Below, one piece after another: positions 42,443 to 51,568 of a DNA stretch of 64,000 nucleotides (the first letter of the stretch is position 1; each line of letters starts with the position of its first letter). The notes beneath the pieces were generated by a model. It was not told the DNA's origin, did no database searches, and saw only the letters and a list, made by a program, of their open reading frames with translations. A program made the position numbers and the translations under genes. Source of the stretch: Methylobacterium radiodurans (GTDB lineage: Bacteria > Pseudomonadota > Alphaproteobacteria > Rhizobiales > Beijerinckiaceae); the NCBI RefSeq assembly GCF_003173735.1, contig NZ_CP029551.1:186001-250000 (forward strand). Reading direction: 5' to 3'.

Positions 42443-43810
42443 TCAACCCGCCCCCACGATCTGGGCGAGACGGGCATATCCTTCGCCGATGGACGTTGCT
42501 TCTTCCTTACCCTGTCCCAGAAAAGCCTCGATATCCGGCATGAGCGCCACCGCCTCGTCGACCTCCGCCGAGGAGCCGGCCCGGTAGGCACCGAGGCGGA
42601 TCAGCTCCTCCATATCGCTGTAGGTGGCCAGAACCCGGCGCGCCCGGCGCACTGTCGGCAGGAAGGCCGGGTCGCAGGAGCGCGGCATGGTGCGGGAGAC
42701 CGAGCGCAGCACGTTGATCGCCGGGTAGCGCCCGCGCTCAGCGATCGCGCGCTCCATCACGATGTGCCCGTCGAGGATGCCGCGCACCGCGTCCGCCACC
42801 GGCTCGTTGTGGTCGTCGCCCTCGACCAGCACCGTGAAGAGGGCCGAGATCGTCCCCTCCCCCACGCCCGGTCCGGCGCGTTCGAGCAGGCGCGGCAGCT
42901 CGGAGAAGACGGTCGGCGTGTAGCCCTTAGCGGTCGGCGGCTCGCCGGCCGCGAGACCGATGTCGCGCTGGGCCATGGCGAAGCGGGTGATCGAATCGAT
43001 CATGCAGAGCACCCGCGCGCCCTGATCGCGAAAATGCTCGGCGACCGAGAGGGTGACGTAGGCGGCATTGCGGCGCATCAGCGCCGGCTCGTCGGAGGTG
43101 GCCACCACCACGACCGATCGGGCGAGGCCCGCAGCGCCCAGATCGTCCTGCAGGAACTCCTGCACCTCGCGGCCGCGCTCGCCGACGAGGCCGATCACCG
43201 CGACGTCCGCGGCGGTGTAGCGGGCGAGCATCGAGAGCAGCACCGACTTGCCGACGCCGCTCCCCGCGAAGATGCCCATGCGCTGGCCGGCGCACATGGT
43301 CAGGAAGGTGTTGATGCAGCGGACCCCGAGATCGAGGGGCGTGCCCACCCGGCGCCGCGCATGGGCCGGGGGCGGGTCGGCCCGCAGCGGGTAGATCTCG
43401 GGCCCCTGCGGCAGGGGACCGAGCCCGTCGACGGGCCGCCCGAGCGCGTCGATCACTCGGCCGAGCCAGCCCTGGGACGGGCGTACTGCGCCGGCCGCCT
43501 CGTCGCGCACGAAGGCCGGGCAGCCCCGGCGCACGCCCTCGAGCGAGCCGAACGGCATGGCGAGCGCCCGGTCGCCCTGGAAGCCGATCACCTCGCAGGG
43601 GATCAGTCCCGCCGCACCCTCGACGTCGAGCCGGCCGCCGAGGCGCATCGCCGAAACCGGCCCCGCCACCTCGACGAGGAGTCCCCGAATCGCCACGACT
43701 CGCCCGTAGGTCTCGACCGCCTCGACCCGCTCAAGCGAGGCCCGCAGGGCCGCGAGCGAGGGCGGAGAGGACCCGGCCGGAGGATTCTGCGACACCCGCA
43801 CGCCTCTCAA
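42443..43810 (-). CDS. fliI: Flagellar export ATPase FliI
   Basis: FliI energises flagellar type III export. Walker A is [21 protein letters not shown] and Walker B is near [17 protein letters not shown]. The P-loop ATPase family signature [17 protein letters not shown] segment and [20 protein letters not shown] N-terminal region are present. Start choice is unclear. A TTG at 43810 with AAGGAGGGAGG upstream is my choice (455 aa), and ATG at 43846 would add 12 residues with no good site. It is divergent from ctrA, and fliJ follows. Confidence 0.9.
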   Translation of the reverse strand: MRGVRVSQNPPAGSSPPSLAALRASLERVEAVETYGRVVAIRGLLVEVAGPVSAMRLGGRLDVEGAAGLIPCEVIGFQGDRALAMPFGSLEGVRRGCPAFVRDEAAGAVRPSQGWLGRVIDALGRPVDGLGPLPQGPEIYPLRADPPPAHARRRVGTPLDLGVRCINTFLTMCAGQRMGIFAGSGVGKSVLLSMLARYTAADVAVIGLVGERGREVQEFLQDDLGAAGLARSVVVVATSDEPALMRRNAAYVTLSVAEHFRDQGARVLCMIDSITRFAMAQRDIGLAAGEPPTAKGYTPTVFSELPRLLERAGPGVGEGTISALFTVLVEGDDHNEPVADAVRGILDGHIVMERAIAERGRYPAINVLRSVSRTMPRSCDPAFLPTVRRARRVLATYSDMEELIRLGAYRAGSSAEVDEAVALMPDIEAFLGQGKEEATSIGEGYARLAQIVGAG

Positions 43811-44216
43811 CGCTTCGTTTACCTCCCTCCTTAACACTGCGCTCATCGGGCTTGTAGCGACCCGTACCCTCGATGCCTGGCAGGAGCCTCCGGGGCTTCC
43901 GTCCGACAAGCCCCGCCGGCGTGACCGGCGGGCAACAGAGGTCACGGATTCGTTGCGGGCGAGGCACTTGGGCGGGGGATCGGGCGTTCTGGACGCGTGG
44001 CGTTGCGGCTCCTGTGAGAACAGACCGTCAACGACTCAGGTGCGACCCTGGGTGAGATGCGAACGGATCGCTTGCAACCCGGAATCAGGTTTTGTTAACG
44101 ATTAACGCATAGCGTCGTAGGTCAATGTCGTGGCAACGCTCGTCCACAGGTCGGTGGCGGAGCGCGGCGGGGACGTGTCCGTACGATGATGCGGCCGGCG
44201 GGGCTGGGGACCGACG
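43811..44216. promoter_or_regulatory. fliI-ctrA divergent control region with GANTC sites
   Basis: This 406-bp region holds two GANTC sites, GACTC at 44033-44037 and GAATC at 44082-44086, the target of the CcrM methyltransferase in alphaproteobacteria. It also holds TTAACGATTAA (44095-44105), two TTAA half-sites spaced 3 bases apart and thus similar to, but not matching, the CtrA box TTAA-N7-TTAA. I see no other gene here. Confidence 0.6.
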
Positions 44217-44918
44217 ATGCGGGTACTTCTGATCGAGGACGACAGCGCCACGGCGCAGAGCATCGAGCTGATGCTCAAGTCCGAGAACTTCAACACCTAC
44301 ACCACCGATCTCGGTGAGGAGGGTGTCGATCTCGGCAAGCTCTACGATTACGACATCATCCTGCTCGACCTGAACCTGCCCGACATGTCGGGCTACGAGG
44401 TTCTCCGGTCGCTTCGCGTCGCCAAGGTGAAGACGCCGATCCTGATCCTGTCTGGCATGGCGGGCATCGAGGACAAGGTGAAGGGCCTCGGCTTCGGCGC
44501 CGACGACTACCTGACCAAGCCCTTCCACAAGGACGAGCTCGTCGCCCGCATCCACGCGATCGTGCGCCGCTCGAAGGGCCACGCCCAGTCGGTGATCACC
44601 ACGGGCGACCTCGTGGTGAACCTCGACCAGAAGACCGTCGAGGTCGGCGGCGCCCGCGTGCACCTCACCGGCAAGGAGTACCAGATGCTGGAACTCCTCT
44701 CGCTCCGGAAGGGCACGACGCTGACCAAGGAGATGTTCCTCAACCACCTCTACGGGGGCATGGACGAGCCCGAGCTGAAGATCATCGACGTGTTCATCTG
44801 CAAGCTTCGCAAGAAGCTCGCCAACGCCAGCCAGGGCCGCAACTATATCGAGACCGTCTGGGGCCGAGGCTACGTGCTGCGCGAGCCGAACGAGGTCGAG
44901 GAGCGCATCGCGGTCTGA
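44217..44918 (+). CDS. ctrA: Cell-cycle response regulator CtrA
   Basis: CtrA is the master cell-cycle regulator of alphaproteobacteria, silencing the origin and activating division, motility and methylation genes. The 233-residue OmpR-type protein has the receiver with phospho-acceptor Asp 51 ([15 protein letters not shown]) and K-containing [27 protein letters not shown]. Its winged-helix output is [51 protein letters not shown]. The sequence is extremely conserved, so identity is sure. It is divergent from fliI, and its upstream region has GANTC sites. A rho-independent terminator follows. Confidence 0.97.
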   Translation: MRVLLIEDDSATAQSIELMLKSENFNTYTTDLGEEGVDLGKLYDYDIILLDLNLPDMSGYEVLRSLRVAKVKTPILILSGMAGIEDKVKGLGFGADDYLTKPFHKDELVARIHAIVRRSKGHAQSVITTGDLVVNLDQKTVEVGGARVHLTGKEYQMLELLSLRKGTTLTKEMFLNHLYGGMDEPELKIIDVFICKLRKKLANASQGRNYIETVWGRGYVLREPNEVEERIAV

Positions 44919-44963
44919 GCGACCCGCCATCGCCGAACCGAGCGCCCCGCCGGCGCGGAACAG

Positions 44964-45006
44964 GGCCTGCCGTTGCGATCCCCTCGCGCCGGCAGGCCTT
45001 TCGTTT
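44964..45006 (+). terminator. Intrinsic terminator after ctrA
   Basis: GGCCTGCCG (44964-44972) pairs with CGGCAGGCC (44990-44998), followed by TTTCGTTT (44999-45006). It lies 45 bases after the ctrA stop, a good Rho-independent terminator. Confidence 0.75.
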
Positions 45007-45092
45007 GGGGGTGCCTGCCTTCGCCCTCTCAGCCACACCCCGGAAGGCCGGCGGCGGTTCTCCGAAAGTGCCCGACCCGCGCCGCGCCCCCT

Positions 45093-45108
45093 TCTCCCGT
45101 GCGGGAGA
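45093..45108. repeat. Short GC hairpin like the intergenic repeats
   Basis: TCTCCCG (45093-45099) and CGGGAGA (45102-45108) form a hairpin with two loop bases within a CCCCCTTCTCCCG context, reminiscent of the larger GC-rich repeats at 11.8 and 17.8 kb. It may be a fragment of the same family. Confidence 0.3.
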
Positions 45109-45150
45109 GGAGACCCGCGCCCTGCTCTGAAGATGCCCCCGACGCGCAGA

Positions 45151-45180
45151 GGCGGGTCCGGCCGCTAGACCGGACCCGCC
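45151..45180 (-). terminator. Strong hairpin after ohr
   Basis: GGCGGGTCCGG (45151-45161) pairs with CCGGACCCGCC (45170-45180), an 11-bp perfect stem with an 8-base loop. It lies 51 bases past the ohr stop on the minus strand. There is no T-tract. With the ctrA terminator it fills the 312-bp gene-free convergent gap 44919-45230, in which I see no gene. Confidence 0.6.
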
Positions 45181-45230
45181 CTCGGGAGCGTCCGCCCGCG
45201 CCGGCCGTGCCGACGCGAGGGATGATGCGA

Positions 45231-45653
45231 TCAGGCCGCCGAGACGTCGACCCGGATGTTGCCGCGGGTGGCGTGCGAGTAGGGGCAGACCACGTCGGCG
45301 CGCTTCACGATGTCCGCGGCCTGGGCCGGCTCGATGCCCGGCAGCGTGGCCTTCAGGGTGACGGTGAGGCCGAAGCCGGTCCCGTCGTCGCGCTTGCCGA
45401 TGCCGACATCGGCCTCGACCTTCGCGTCCTCGGGGATCTTCACCTTGTCCTGGGCGGCCACGAACTTGATCGCGCCGAGAAAGCAGGCCGCGTAGCCGGC
45501 AGCGAAGAGCTGCTCGGGATTCGTGCCCGGTCCGCCATTGCCGCCGAGCTCCTTCGGCGTGGCCAGACCAACGCTCAGCCGCTCGTCGTTCGAGGCGGCG
45601 GAACCCTCCCGGCCACCGGTGGCGTGGGCATGGGCGGTGTAGAGTGCCTGCAT
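45231..45653 (-). CDS. ohr: Organic hydroperoxide resistance protein Ohr
   Basis: Ohr reduces organic hydroperoxides to alcohols with a reactive cysteine pair and lipoylated protein as electron donor. The 140-residue protein has AGYAACFLGAIKFVA with Cys 57, and VVCPYSHATRGNIRV with Cys 123, the two catalytic cysteines. GTNPEQLFAAGYAACF is the family signature. The start at 45653 follows the RBS region; the upstream in-frame extension is not Ohr-like. It is divergent from ohrR with a palindrome-rich spacer, which implies repression by OhrR. Confidence 0.93.
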   Translation of the reverse strand: MQALYTAHAHATGGREGSAASNDERLSVGLATPKELGGNGGPGTNPEQLFAAGYAACFLGAIKFVAAQDKVKIPEDAKVEADVGIGKRDDGTGFGLTVTLKATLPGIEPAQAADIVKRADVVCPYSHATRGNIRVDVSAA

Positions 45654-45723
45654 GGTCTTCTCCTCGCGTCTGTGGGCTGCACCCGCCGGAGCGCGGTGTC
45701 GCTCCCGCACGGGCAAAACCGAT

Positions 45724-45808
45724 CGCGCACAATCTTTATCTGCCAATCCGCTGCCGATATCAATTGCGCGCAACCGATGGGTGCGTTGCGGCAAATTCAT
45801 TGTGCGCG
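45724..45808. promoter_or_regulatory. OhrR operator candidates: palindromes between ohr and ohrR
   Basis: Three symmetric elements occupy the 235-bp divergent spacer. TTGCGCGCAA (45764-45773) is a perfect 10-bp palindrome. TTGCGGCAA (45786-45794) repeats its arms 22 bases further on, two helical turns away. CGCGCACAAT (45724-45733) and ATTGTGCGCG (45799-45808) are a perfect inverted pair flanking both. OhrR repressors bind AT/GC dyads of this size and are released when their cysteine is oxidised, so this is the likely control site. Confidence 0.6.
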
Positions 45809-45888
45809 AAGGGTGTTCTGGCTACGATATTGCTTTAACAACCTCGGCGTGTGGCGTCGCTCGGACGACCGAACGGGAGTTGAGTACC

Positions 45889-46410
45889 ATGACAAGCCGA
45901 CCAGGCACTCCGGCCCGCGCGGCCCGCAAGTCCGAGGTTGCGGAGGTCCCGCCGGCCCGCACGATCGATCCGACCGATCCGCAGCGTCTCGACAACCAGC
46001 TCTGCTTCGCGGTCTACGCGGCGGCCCACGCCTTCGGGCGGGCCTACCGCGCCCTGCTGGGCCAGCACGACCTGACCTACCCGCAGTACTTGGTCCTGCT
46101 GGTCCTCTGGGAGGAGGAGGGCCTGACCGTGAAGGAGATCGGCAACCGCCTGTTCCTCGATTCGGGCACGCTCACGCCGCTGCTGAAGCGGCTCGAGACC
46201 TCGGGTCGTGTGCGTCGCGCCCGCGACCGGGTGGACGAGCGACAGGTCAGCATCTTCCTGACGCCCGAGGGACGGGCGCTGCGCGAGGAACTCGCCTGTA
46301 TCCCCAATCGGGCCGGGGGGATGACGGGCATCGACATGGAGGGGCGCCGGGCGCTCCTCGACCATCTCGTGACGCTGCGCGCCGGGCTGCACGAGGGCCT
46401 GCCCAGCTGA
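45889..46410 (+). CDS. ohrR: OhrR, MarR-family organic peroxide sensor-repressor
   Basis: The 173-residue MarR-type protein has the conserved reactive cysteine in LDNQLCFAVYAAAHAFGRAYR (Cys 39), the hallmark of OhrR. Its winged HTH is LTVKEIGNRLFLDSGTLTPLLKRLETSGRVRRARDRVDERQVSIFLTPEGRAL. Oxidation of the cysteine by organic hydroperoxide lifts repression of ohr. The ATG at 45889 has GGGAGTTGAGT upstream. It is divergent from ohr, and tail-to-tail with the cytochrome c gene downstream. Confidence 0.93.
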   Translation: MTSRPGTPARAARKSEVAEVPPARTIDPTDPQRLDNQLCFAVYAAAHAFGRAYRALLGQHDLTYPQYLVLLVLWEEEGLTVKEIGNRLFLDSGTLTPLLKRLETSGRVRRARDRVDERQVSIFLTPEGRALREELACIPNRAGGMTGIDMEGRRALLDHLVTLRAGLHEGLPS

Positions 46411-46424
46411 GCCCGGATATGAGA

Positions 46425-46486
46425 AGGCCGCCCCCGCGGCTGGCGGGAGCGGCCTGACCGGACGGGCTTGGGACAACGCAAGCCCG
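46425..46486. terminator. Two hairpins between ohrR and the cytochrome gene
   Basis: AGGCCGC (46425-46431) pairs with GCGGCCT (46449-46455), extended by an inner CCCGC/GCGGG stem, and CGGGCTTG (46463-46470) pairs with CAAGCCCG (46479-46486). They fill the 98-bp gap between the convergent genes and probably end both transcripts. Confidence 0.6.
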
Positions 46487-46508
46487 CCCCCCCGGATGGG
46501 TCGGCGAA

Positions 46509-46868
46509 TCAGCTCTTGGTCTTGAGGTAGGCGATCACGTCCTCGAGCTTCTTGTCGTCCTTCAGGCCCGGATAGACCATCTTGTTGCCCGGCACCTTGG
46601 CCTTCGGGTCCTTCAGCCACTCCTTCAGGTTGGCCTCGTCCCAGGTCAGGCCCGAGTTCTTCAGGGCGGCCGAGTAGTTGTAGCCCTCATAGGTGCCCGC
46701 CTTGCGGCCGACGACGCCCTTCAGGTCCGGTCCGACGCCGTTCTTCTCGAAGTTGTGGCAGGCCTTGCAGGGCGCAAACGCCTTCTCGCCGGCCGCCGCA
46801 TCGCCCTCGGCCTGAGCGGCGACGGGCAGGAGCAGGGCGAGCGCGGCGCCAAGGATGATGTGACGCAT
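46509..46868 (-). CDS. Cytochrome c (c2/c550 type), secreted
   Basis: The 119-residue protein begins with a signal peptide (MRHIILGAALALLLPVAAQA-EGD). It then has the heme-binding CKACH (Cys 34, Cys 37, His 38) and GNKMVYPGL with the axial Met about 97, so it is a periplasmic mono-heme class I cytochrome c. It shuttles electrons, for example between dehydrogenases and terminal oxidases. The start at 46868 has GGAGGAAAAACG upstream. It is divergent from the FAD oxidase gene. Confidence 0.9.
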   Translation of the reverse strand: MRHIILGAALALLLPVAAQAEGDAAAGEKAFAPCKACHNFEKNGVGPDLKGVVGRKAGTYEGYNYSAALKNSGLTWDEANLKEWLKDPKAKVPGNKMVYPGLKDDKKLEDVIAYLKTKS

Positions 46869-47125
46869 TCGTTTTTCCTCCGTTGGGCGGGTCAACGCCG
46901 CCGGCATTATGGCAGAGCTTGAGACCGCGGAACAGCTCAAGTCTGGAACGAGTCGCATCTAGGGCGCCTGCGCGCAGGACAAGCCTCCGGACCGCCGCGC
47001 CGGCCCGGGGCACCCTTGGATGCGGGGGCTCGGATCGGCTAACATCCCGTCAAATCCGCCGGCCCACCCGGATCGAGATCCGGGGCGCGCGGGGCCGGAA
47101 CGAGGCGCCAGAGGACGCCAACGCC

Positions 47126-48559
47126 ATGTCGATCCGCTTTCCGGACCCGGATCCCGCGATCCTGGACCGCCGCGAGGCCATTCTCGCGGGCCTGCGCCCG
47201 CTGGTCGGGCCCGAGGCCCTGGTCACCAGCGAGGACGAGCGCCGCGCCTTCGAGACGGACGGCCTCACCGCCTACCGCAAGCTGCCGCTCGCCGTGGTGC
47301 TGCCCTCGACGACCGAGGAGGTCTCCGCGGTGATGGCCTATTGCCACGCCAGCGGCGTCCGGGTGGTGCCCCGCGGTGCCGGAACCTCGCTCGCGGGCGG
47401 CGCCATCGCGCAGGAGGACGCGATCATCCTGGGCGTGGCGAAGATGACCCGGGTCCTCGACCTCGACTTCGCCAACCGCACGGCGCGGGTGCAGAGCGGC
47501 ATCACCAACCTCGCCATCTCCGGCGCGGTCAGCCACGAGGGCTTCTTCTACGCCCCCGACCCGTCGAGCCAGCTCGCCTGCACCATCGCGGGCAACATCG
47601 CGATGAATTCCGGCGGGGCGCACTGCCTCAAATACGGGGTCACCACCAACAACCTCATGGGCGTGACCCTCGTGATGAACGACGGCACCGTCGTGGAGAT
47701 CGGCGGTGACCACCTCGACGCCGCCGGCTACGACCTGCTCGGCCTCGTCTGCGGCTCGGAAGGTCAGCTCGGCATCGTCACGGAGGCCACGGTGCGGATC
47801 CTGCGCGCGGCCGAAGGGGCGCGGCCCGCGCTCGTCGGCTTCTCGCGGGTGGAGGATGCGGGCGACTGCGTGGCGGCGATCATCGCGGCCGGCATCATCC
47901 CGGTGGCGATCGAGTACATGGACCGCGAGGCGATCCTGATCACCGAGGATTTCGCGCAAGCCGGTTACCCGCGCGACGCCGAGGCGATGCTGATCATCGA
48001 GGTCGAGGGCTCGGACGCCGAGTGCGAGGCGATGCTCGCCCGCATCGAGGCGATCGCCCAGGATTTCCGCCCGACGAGCCTCCGGGTCTCGAAGTCGGAA
48101 GCCGAATCCGCCGCGATCTGGAAGGGTCGCAAGTCCGCCTTCGGCGCTACGGGCCGGATCTCCGACTACATCTGCATGGACGGCACCATCCCCACCGGCC
48201 AGCTCGGCCCCGTTCTGGAGCGCATCGGCGCGATCTGCGCCGAGAAGGGCCTGCGCGTCGCCAACGTCTTCCACGCTGGCGACGGCAACCTGCACCCGCT
48301 GATCCTGTTCGACATCAACCGCCCCGGCGAGTTGCAGAAGGCGGAGGCCGCCGGCGACGAGATCCTGAAGCTCTGCGTCGAGGCCGGCGGCTGCCTGACC
48401 GGCGAGCACGGCGTCGGCATCGAGAAGCGCGAGCTGATGCGCTTCCAGTACAGCCAGGCCGACCTCGAGCAGCAGATGCGGGTTCGCAACGTCTTCGACC
48501 CGCTCTGGTTGATGAACCCCGCCAAGGTGTTCCCGCTGGAGGGTCGCGTCGCCGCCTGA
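47126..48559 (+). CDS. FAD-linked oxidase, glycolate oxidase subunit GlcD type
   Basis: The 477-residue protein has the VAO/FAD-binding-4 domain (VVPRGAGTSLAGGAIAQEDAI, then SGAVSHEGFFYAPDPSSQLACTIAGNIAMNSGG) and the GlcD C-terminal cap with VFHAGDGNLHPLILFDINR and GEHGVGIEKRELM. These enzymes oxidise 2-hydroxyacids such as glycolate or D-lactate. GlcE and GlcF subunits are not in the window. The ATG at 47126 excludes a non-conserved upstream frame. A cytochrome c gene is divergent with a 257-bp gap and could be the electron partner, by position only. Confidence 0.87.
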   Translation: MSIRFPDPDPAILDRREAILAGLRPLVGPEALVTSEDERRAFETDGLTAYRKLPLAVVLPSTTEEVSAVMAYCHASGVRVVPRGAGTSLAGGAIAQEDAIILGVAKMTRVLDLDFANRTARVQSGITNLAISGAVSHEGFFYAPDPSSQLACTIAGNIAMNSGGAHCLKYGVTTNNLMGVTLVMNDGTVVEIGGDHLDAAGYDLLGLVCGSEGQLGIVTEATVRILRAAEGARPALVGFSRVEDAGDCVAAIIAAGIIPVAIEYMDREAILITEDFAQAGYPRDAEAMLIIEVEGSDAECEAMLARIEAIAQDFRPTSLRVSKSEAESAAIWKGRKSAFGATGRISDYICMDGTIPTGQLGPVLERIGAICAEKGLRVANVFHAGDGNLHPLILFDINRPGELQKAEAAGDEILKLCVEAGGCLTGEHGVGIEKRELMRFQYSQADLEQQMRVRNVFDPLWLMNPAKVFPLEGRVAA

Positions 48560-48697
48560 GCGGCTCTGCGCAACGAAATCGCACGCGCGCGTTGACTGCG
48601 GCCCGCGTTGCCCACATCGGTTGCGCATGAGCGGGATCGGACGGGTTGGCATCGGACCGGAGCGGGCGGGGGACGGCCCGGCGACCGGACGGCGCCC

Positions 48698-51556
48698 GTG
48701 AGCGTCGCCGTGAGCGGGCACGCGCGGCCCGCACCGGAGCCGGCCCCGGATCCCGCCGGCCTGCCGCCGGCCCTGCGCTTCCTCGCCGAGGGCAGCGTGA
48801 TGGGCCGGGAGATCCTGGCGCGCGACTGGTCGCGCGCGGCGCTGGGCCCGATCGAGTCCTGGCCGGTCTCCCTTCGTACAACACTTGCCACCATGCTGGC
48901 CTGTCCCAGCGCGATGTTCCTGGCCTGGGGCCCGGACCTCCTCAGCTTCTACAACGACGCCTACCGGCCGATTCTCGGCGACCGCCTCGGCCGGGCGCTC
49001 GGCACGCGCTTCCCAGAATTGTGGGCGGATGTCTGGGCCGATGTCGGCCCGCTCTGTGCCAGCGCGCTCGCCGGCCGGCCGATCGCCGCGACCGACCTGC
49101 CCCTGACCATGCACCGGAACGGCGCAGCGGAGGAGACGTGGTGGAGCTTCACCTACTCGCCGGTGCGCGACGATTCGGGCGCGATCGCCGGGATGATCTG
49201 CACCACCGCCGAGACCACGGCGCACGTGCTGGCGGACCGGCGGCGGCGCGCGAGCGAGGAGCGGCTCGAACTCGCGCTCTCGGCCGGCGACGGCATCGGC
49301 ACCTGGGACTGGGACATCCCGAACGATCGCGTCACCGCCGACGCGCGCTTCGCCCGTCTCTACGGCGTCGGTCCGGAGAAGGCCGCCCGGGGCGCCCCGA
49401 TCGCCGAGTTCTTCGCCGGGATCCACCCGGAGGACACCGCCCGGGTTCAGGCAGCGATCGCCGAGGCGATGGGGAGCGGGGGCGACTTCGTGGCCGAGTA
49501 CCGCCTGCTGCGGGCGGATGCACCGGCGGGCGAGGCGGTCCGCTGGGTGCTGGCGCAGGGACACTGCATCCTCGATGCCGACGGGCGCCCGGCCCGCTTC
49601 CCCGGCGCGACCTTCGACATCACCGAGCGCCGGATCGCCGCGGAGGCGCTGGCCGCGAGCGAGGTGCGCCTGCGCACCGCCGCGGCGGAGCTGCGCGTCG
49701 TCGCCGACATCCTGCCGATCCTCGTGGCCTTCATCGGGCCGGACTACCGCTACGGCTTCGCCAACGCCGCCTACCGGGCCTGGTACGGGGTCGATCCCGA
49801 CCGGATGATCGGGCGCACGGTCGCGGAGGTCGTGGGTGCCGAGACGTTCGCGGCCATCCAGGCCCCGATCGACCGGGCGCTGGCGGGCGCCGAGGTCGAG
49901 TTCGAGACCGCCCTGCCGCACGCCGACGGTCGCGAGCGGATCGGCGCGGTGCGCCTCCGTCCCAGGCTCGCGCCGGACGGGGCCGTGGAGGGCGTCCATG
50001 TCTTCGTTCAGGACGTGACCGAGCGCCGGAGCGTCGAGGCGGCGCTGACCCGGGAAGTCGAGGCGCGCACGCGCGAGCGCGACCGGCTCTGGGAGACCAC
50101 CTCGGACCTGATGGGCACGATCGGGCTCGACGGGTGCCTGAAATCCGTCAATCCCGCCTGGACGCGGATGCTCGGCTGGAGCGTCGAGGCCCTGCTCGCC
50201 CGCCCCTTCCTCGAGCGCATCGACCCCGCCGACCACGCGGCGGCGTCCGGCATCCTGGCGCGGCTCGCGGCCGGCGAGCCCGTGGCAGCGTTCATCGACC
50301 GCGTGATCTGCGCGGACGGCGAGCGCCGCACCGTGATGTGGAACGCGGTGCCCGAGGGCGCGCTCGCCTATGTTGTCGGGCGCGACATCACCGAGCAGCG
50401 CCAGGCCGAGGAGGGTCTGCGCCAAGCGCAGAAGATGGAGGCGGTGGGCCAGCTTACCGGCGGCATCGCGCACGATTTCAACAACCTGCTCACCGGCATC
50501 GTCGGCTCCCTCGACCTGATGCAGACCCGCATCCGCCAGGGCCGGAGCGACCAGATCGGGAAGTACATCACGGCGGCGCTCGCCTCCGGCCACCGCGCGG
50601 CCGCCCTCACCCACCGCCTGCTCGCTTTCGCCCGGCGCCAGCCGCTGGAGCCCCGCCCCGTCGCGGTCGATGCCCTGATCGCCGGGATGGAGGATCTCCT
50701 GCGGCGCACGCTCAGCGAGCGCGTCGCCCTGGACATCGCGGCGGCCGACGACCTCTGGCCCACGCTCTGCGACCCGCACCAGCTCGAGAACGCGATCCTC
50801 AACCTCGCGATCAACGCCCGCGACGCCATGCCGGAAGGCGGCCGGCTCAGCATCGCGGCCGGGAACGCCACGTTCGGCACCGCCGATGCGCGCCGCCCGG
50901 CGGGGCTCGCCGCGGGCGCGTATGTCCGCATCGAGGTCACCGATACGGGCACCGGCATGACGCCGGACGTGATCGCCAAGGCCTTCGACCCGTTCTTCAC
51001 GACGAAGCCGCTCGGCCAGGGCACCGGCCTCGGCCTCTCCATGATCTACGGCTTCGCGCAGCAATCGGAGGGGCACGTGGCGATCGCCTCCGAGCCCGGC
51101 CGGGGCACGTCGATCAGCCTCTACCTGCCGCGCCATCGCGGCGCCTCGGCCGCCCCGCGGCCGCCGGAGGACGAGGCGGAGGTCCCGTTCGGGCGCGGCG
51201 AGACGGTGCTGGTCGTGGAGGACGAGGCGGTGGTGCGCGACCTCATCGTCGAGGTGTTGCACGATCTCGGCTACCGCGCGCTGGAGGCCGCGGACGGCCT
51301 CGCCGGCCTCGCCCAGCTGGAGGCCGCGGTCCGCATTGACCTCCTCGTCACCGATGTCGGGCTGCCGGGCCTCGACGGGCGGCGCTTGGCCGAGCGCGCC
51401 CGGGCGCTGCGCCCTGGGATCAAGGTGCTGTTCATCACGGGCTACGCCGAGAACGCGACCTTCGGCGAGGCGGCAGAGGCCGGCGCGCAGATGATCACCA
51501 AGCCCTTCGCGGTGGAGGCGCTCGCCACCAGCATCCGGGCGATCATCGAGGGCTGA
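48698..51556 (+). CDS. Hybrid sensor histidine kinase with receiver domain (952 aa)
   Basis: The soluble protein starts with a PAS-type module ([58 protein letters not shown]). It continues through further PAS domains ([39 protein letters not shown] and [14 protein letters not shown]), then HisKA/HATPase ([15 protein letters not shown] and [19 protein letters not shown]), and ends with a receiver ([16 protein letters not shown]). The GTG start at 48698 has GGACGG upstream. It resembles the 39309-41774 kinase over most of its length and carries an extra PAS. Partner unknown. Confidence 0.87.
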   Translation: MSVAVSGHARPAPEPAPDPAGLPPALRFLAEGSVMGREILARDWSRAALGPIESWPVSLRTTLATMLACPSAMFLAWGPDLLSFYNDAYRPILGDRLGRALGTRFPELWADVWADVGPLCASALAGRPIAATDLPLTMHRNGAAEETWWSFTYSPVRDDSGAIAGMICTTAETTAHVLADRRRRASEERLELALSAGDGIGTWDWDIPNDRVTADARFARLYGVGPEKAARGAPIAEFFAGIHPEDTARVQAAIAEAMGSGGDFVAEYRLLRADAPAGEAVRWVLAQGHCILDADGRPARFPGATFDITERRIAAEALAASEVRLRTAAAELRVVADILPILVAFIGPDYRYGFANAAYRAWYGVDPDRMIGRTVAEVVGAETFAAIQAPIDRALAGAEVEFETALPHADGRERIGAVRLRPRLAPDGAVEGVHVFVQDVTERRSVEAALTREVEARTRERDRLWETTSDLMGTIGLDGCLKSVNPAWTRMLGWSVEALLARPFLERIDPADHAAASGILARLAAGEPVAAFIDRVICADGERRTVMWNAVPEGALAYVVGRDITEQRQAEEGLRQAQKMEAVGQLTGGIAHDFNNLLTGIVGSLDLMQTRIRQGRSDQIGKYITAALASGHRAAALTHRLLAFARRQPLEPRPVAVDALIAGMEDLLRRTLSERVALDIAAADDLWPTLCDPHQLENAILNLAINARDAMPEGGRLSIAAGNATFGTADARRPAGLAAGAYVRIEVTDTGTGMTPDVIAKAFDPFFTTKPLGQGTGLGLSMIYGFAQQSEGHVAIASEPGRGTSISLYLPRHRGASAAPRPPEDEAEVPFGRGETVLVVEDEAVVRDLIVEVLHDLGYRALEAADGLAGLAQLEAAVRIDLLVTDVGLPGLDGRRLAERARALRPGIKVLFITGYAENATFGEAAEAGAQMITKPFAVEALATSIRAIIEG

Positions 51557-51568
51557 GAGCGGAGATCC

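Noticed and set aside
41540..43834. Long plus-strand frame through fliJ and fliI
   Set aside because: Antisense to conserved flagellar genes; arginine-rich low-complexity start.
47039..51262. Very long minus-strand open frame (about 1407 codons) across glcD and the second hybrid kinase
   Set aside because: It runs antisense to two clearly conserved genes, is rich in Arg/Asp/Gly/His as expected of a GC-rich shadow, and has no ribosome site or motif.
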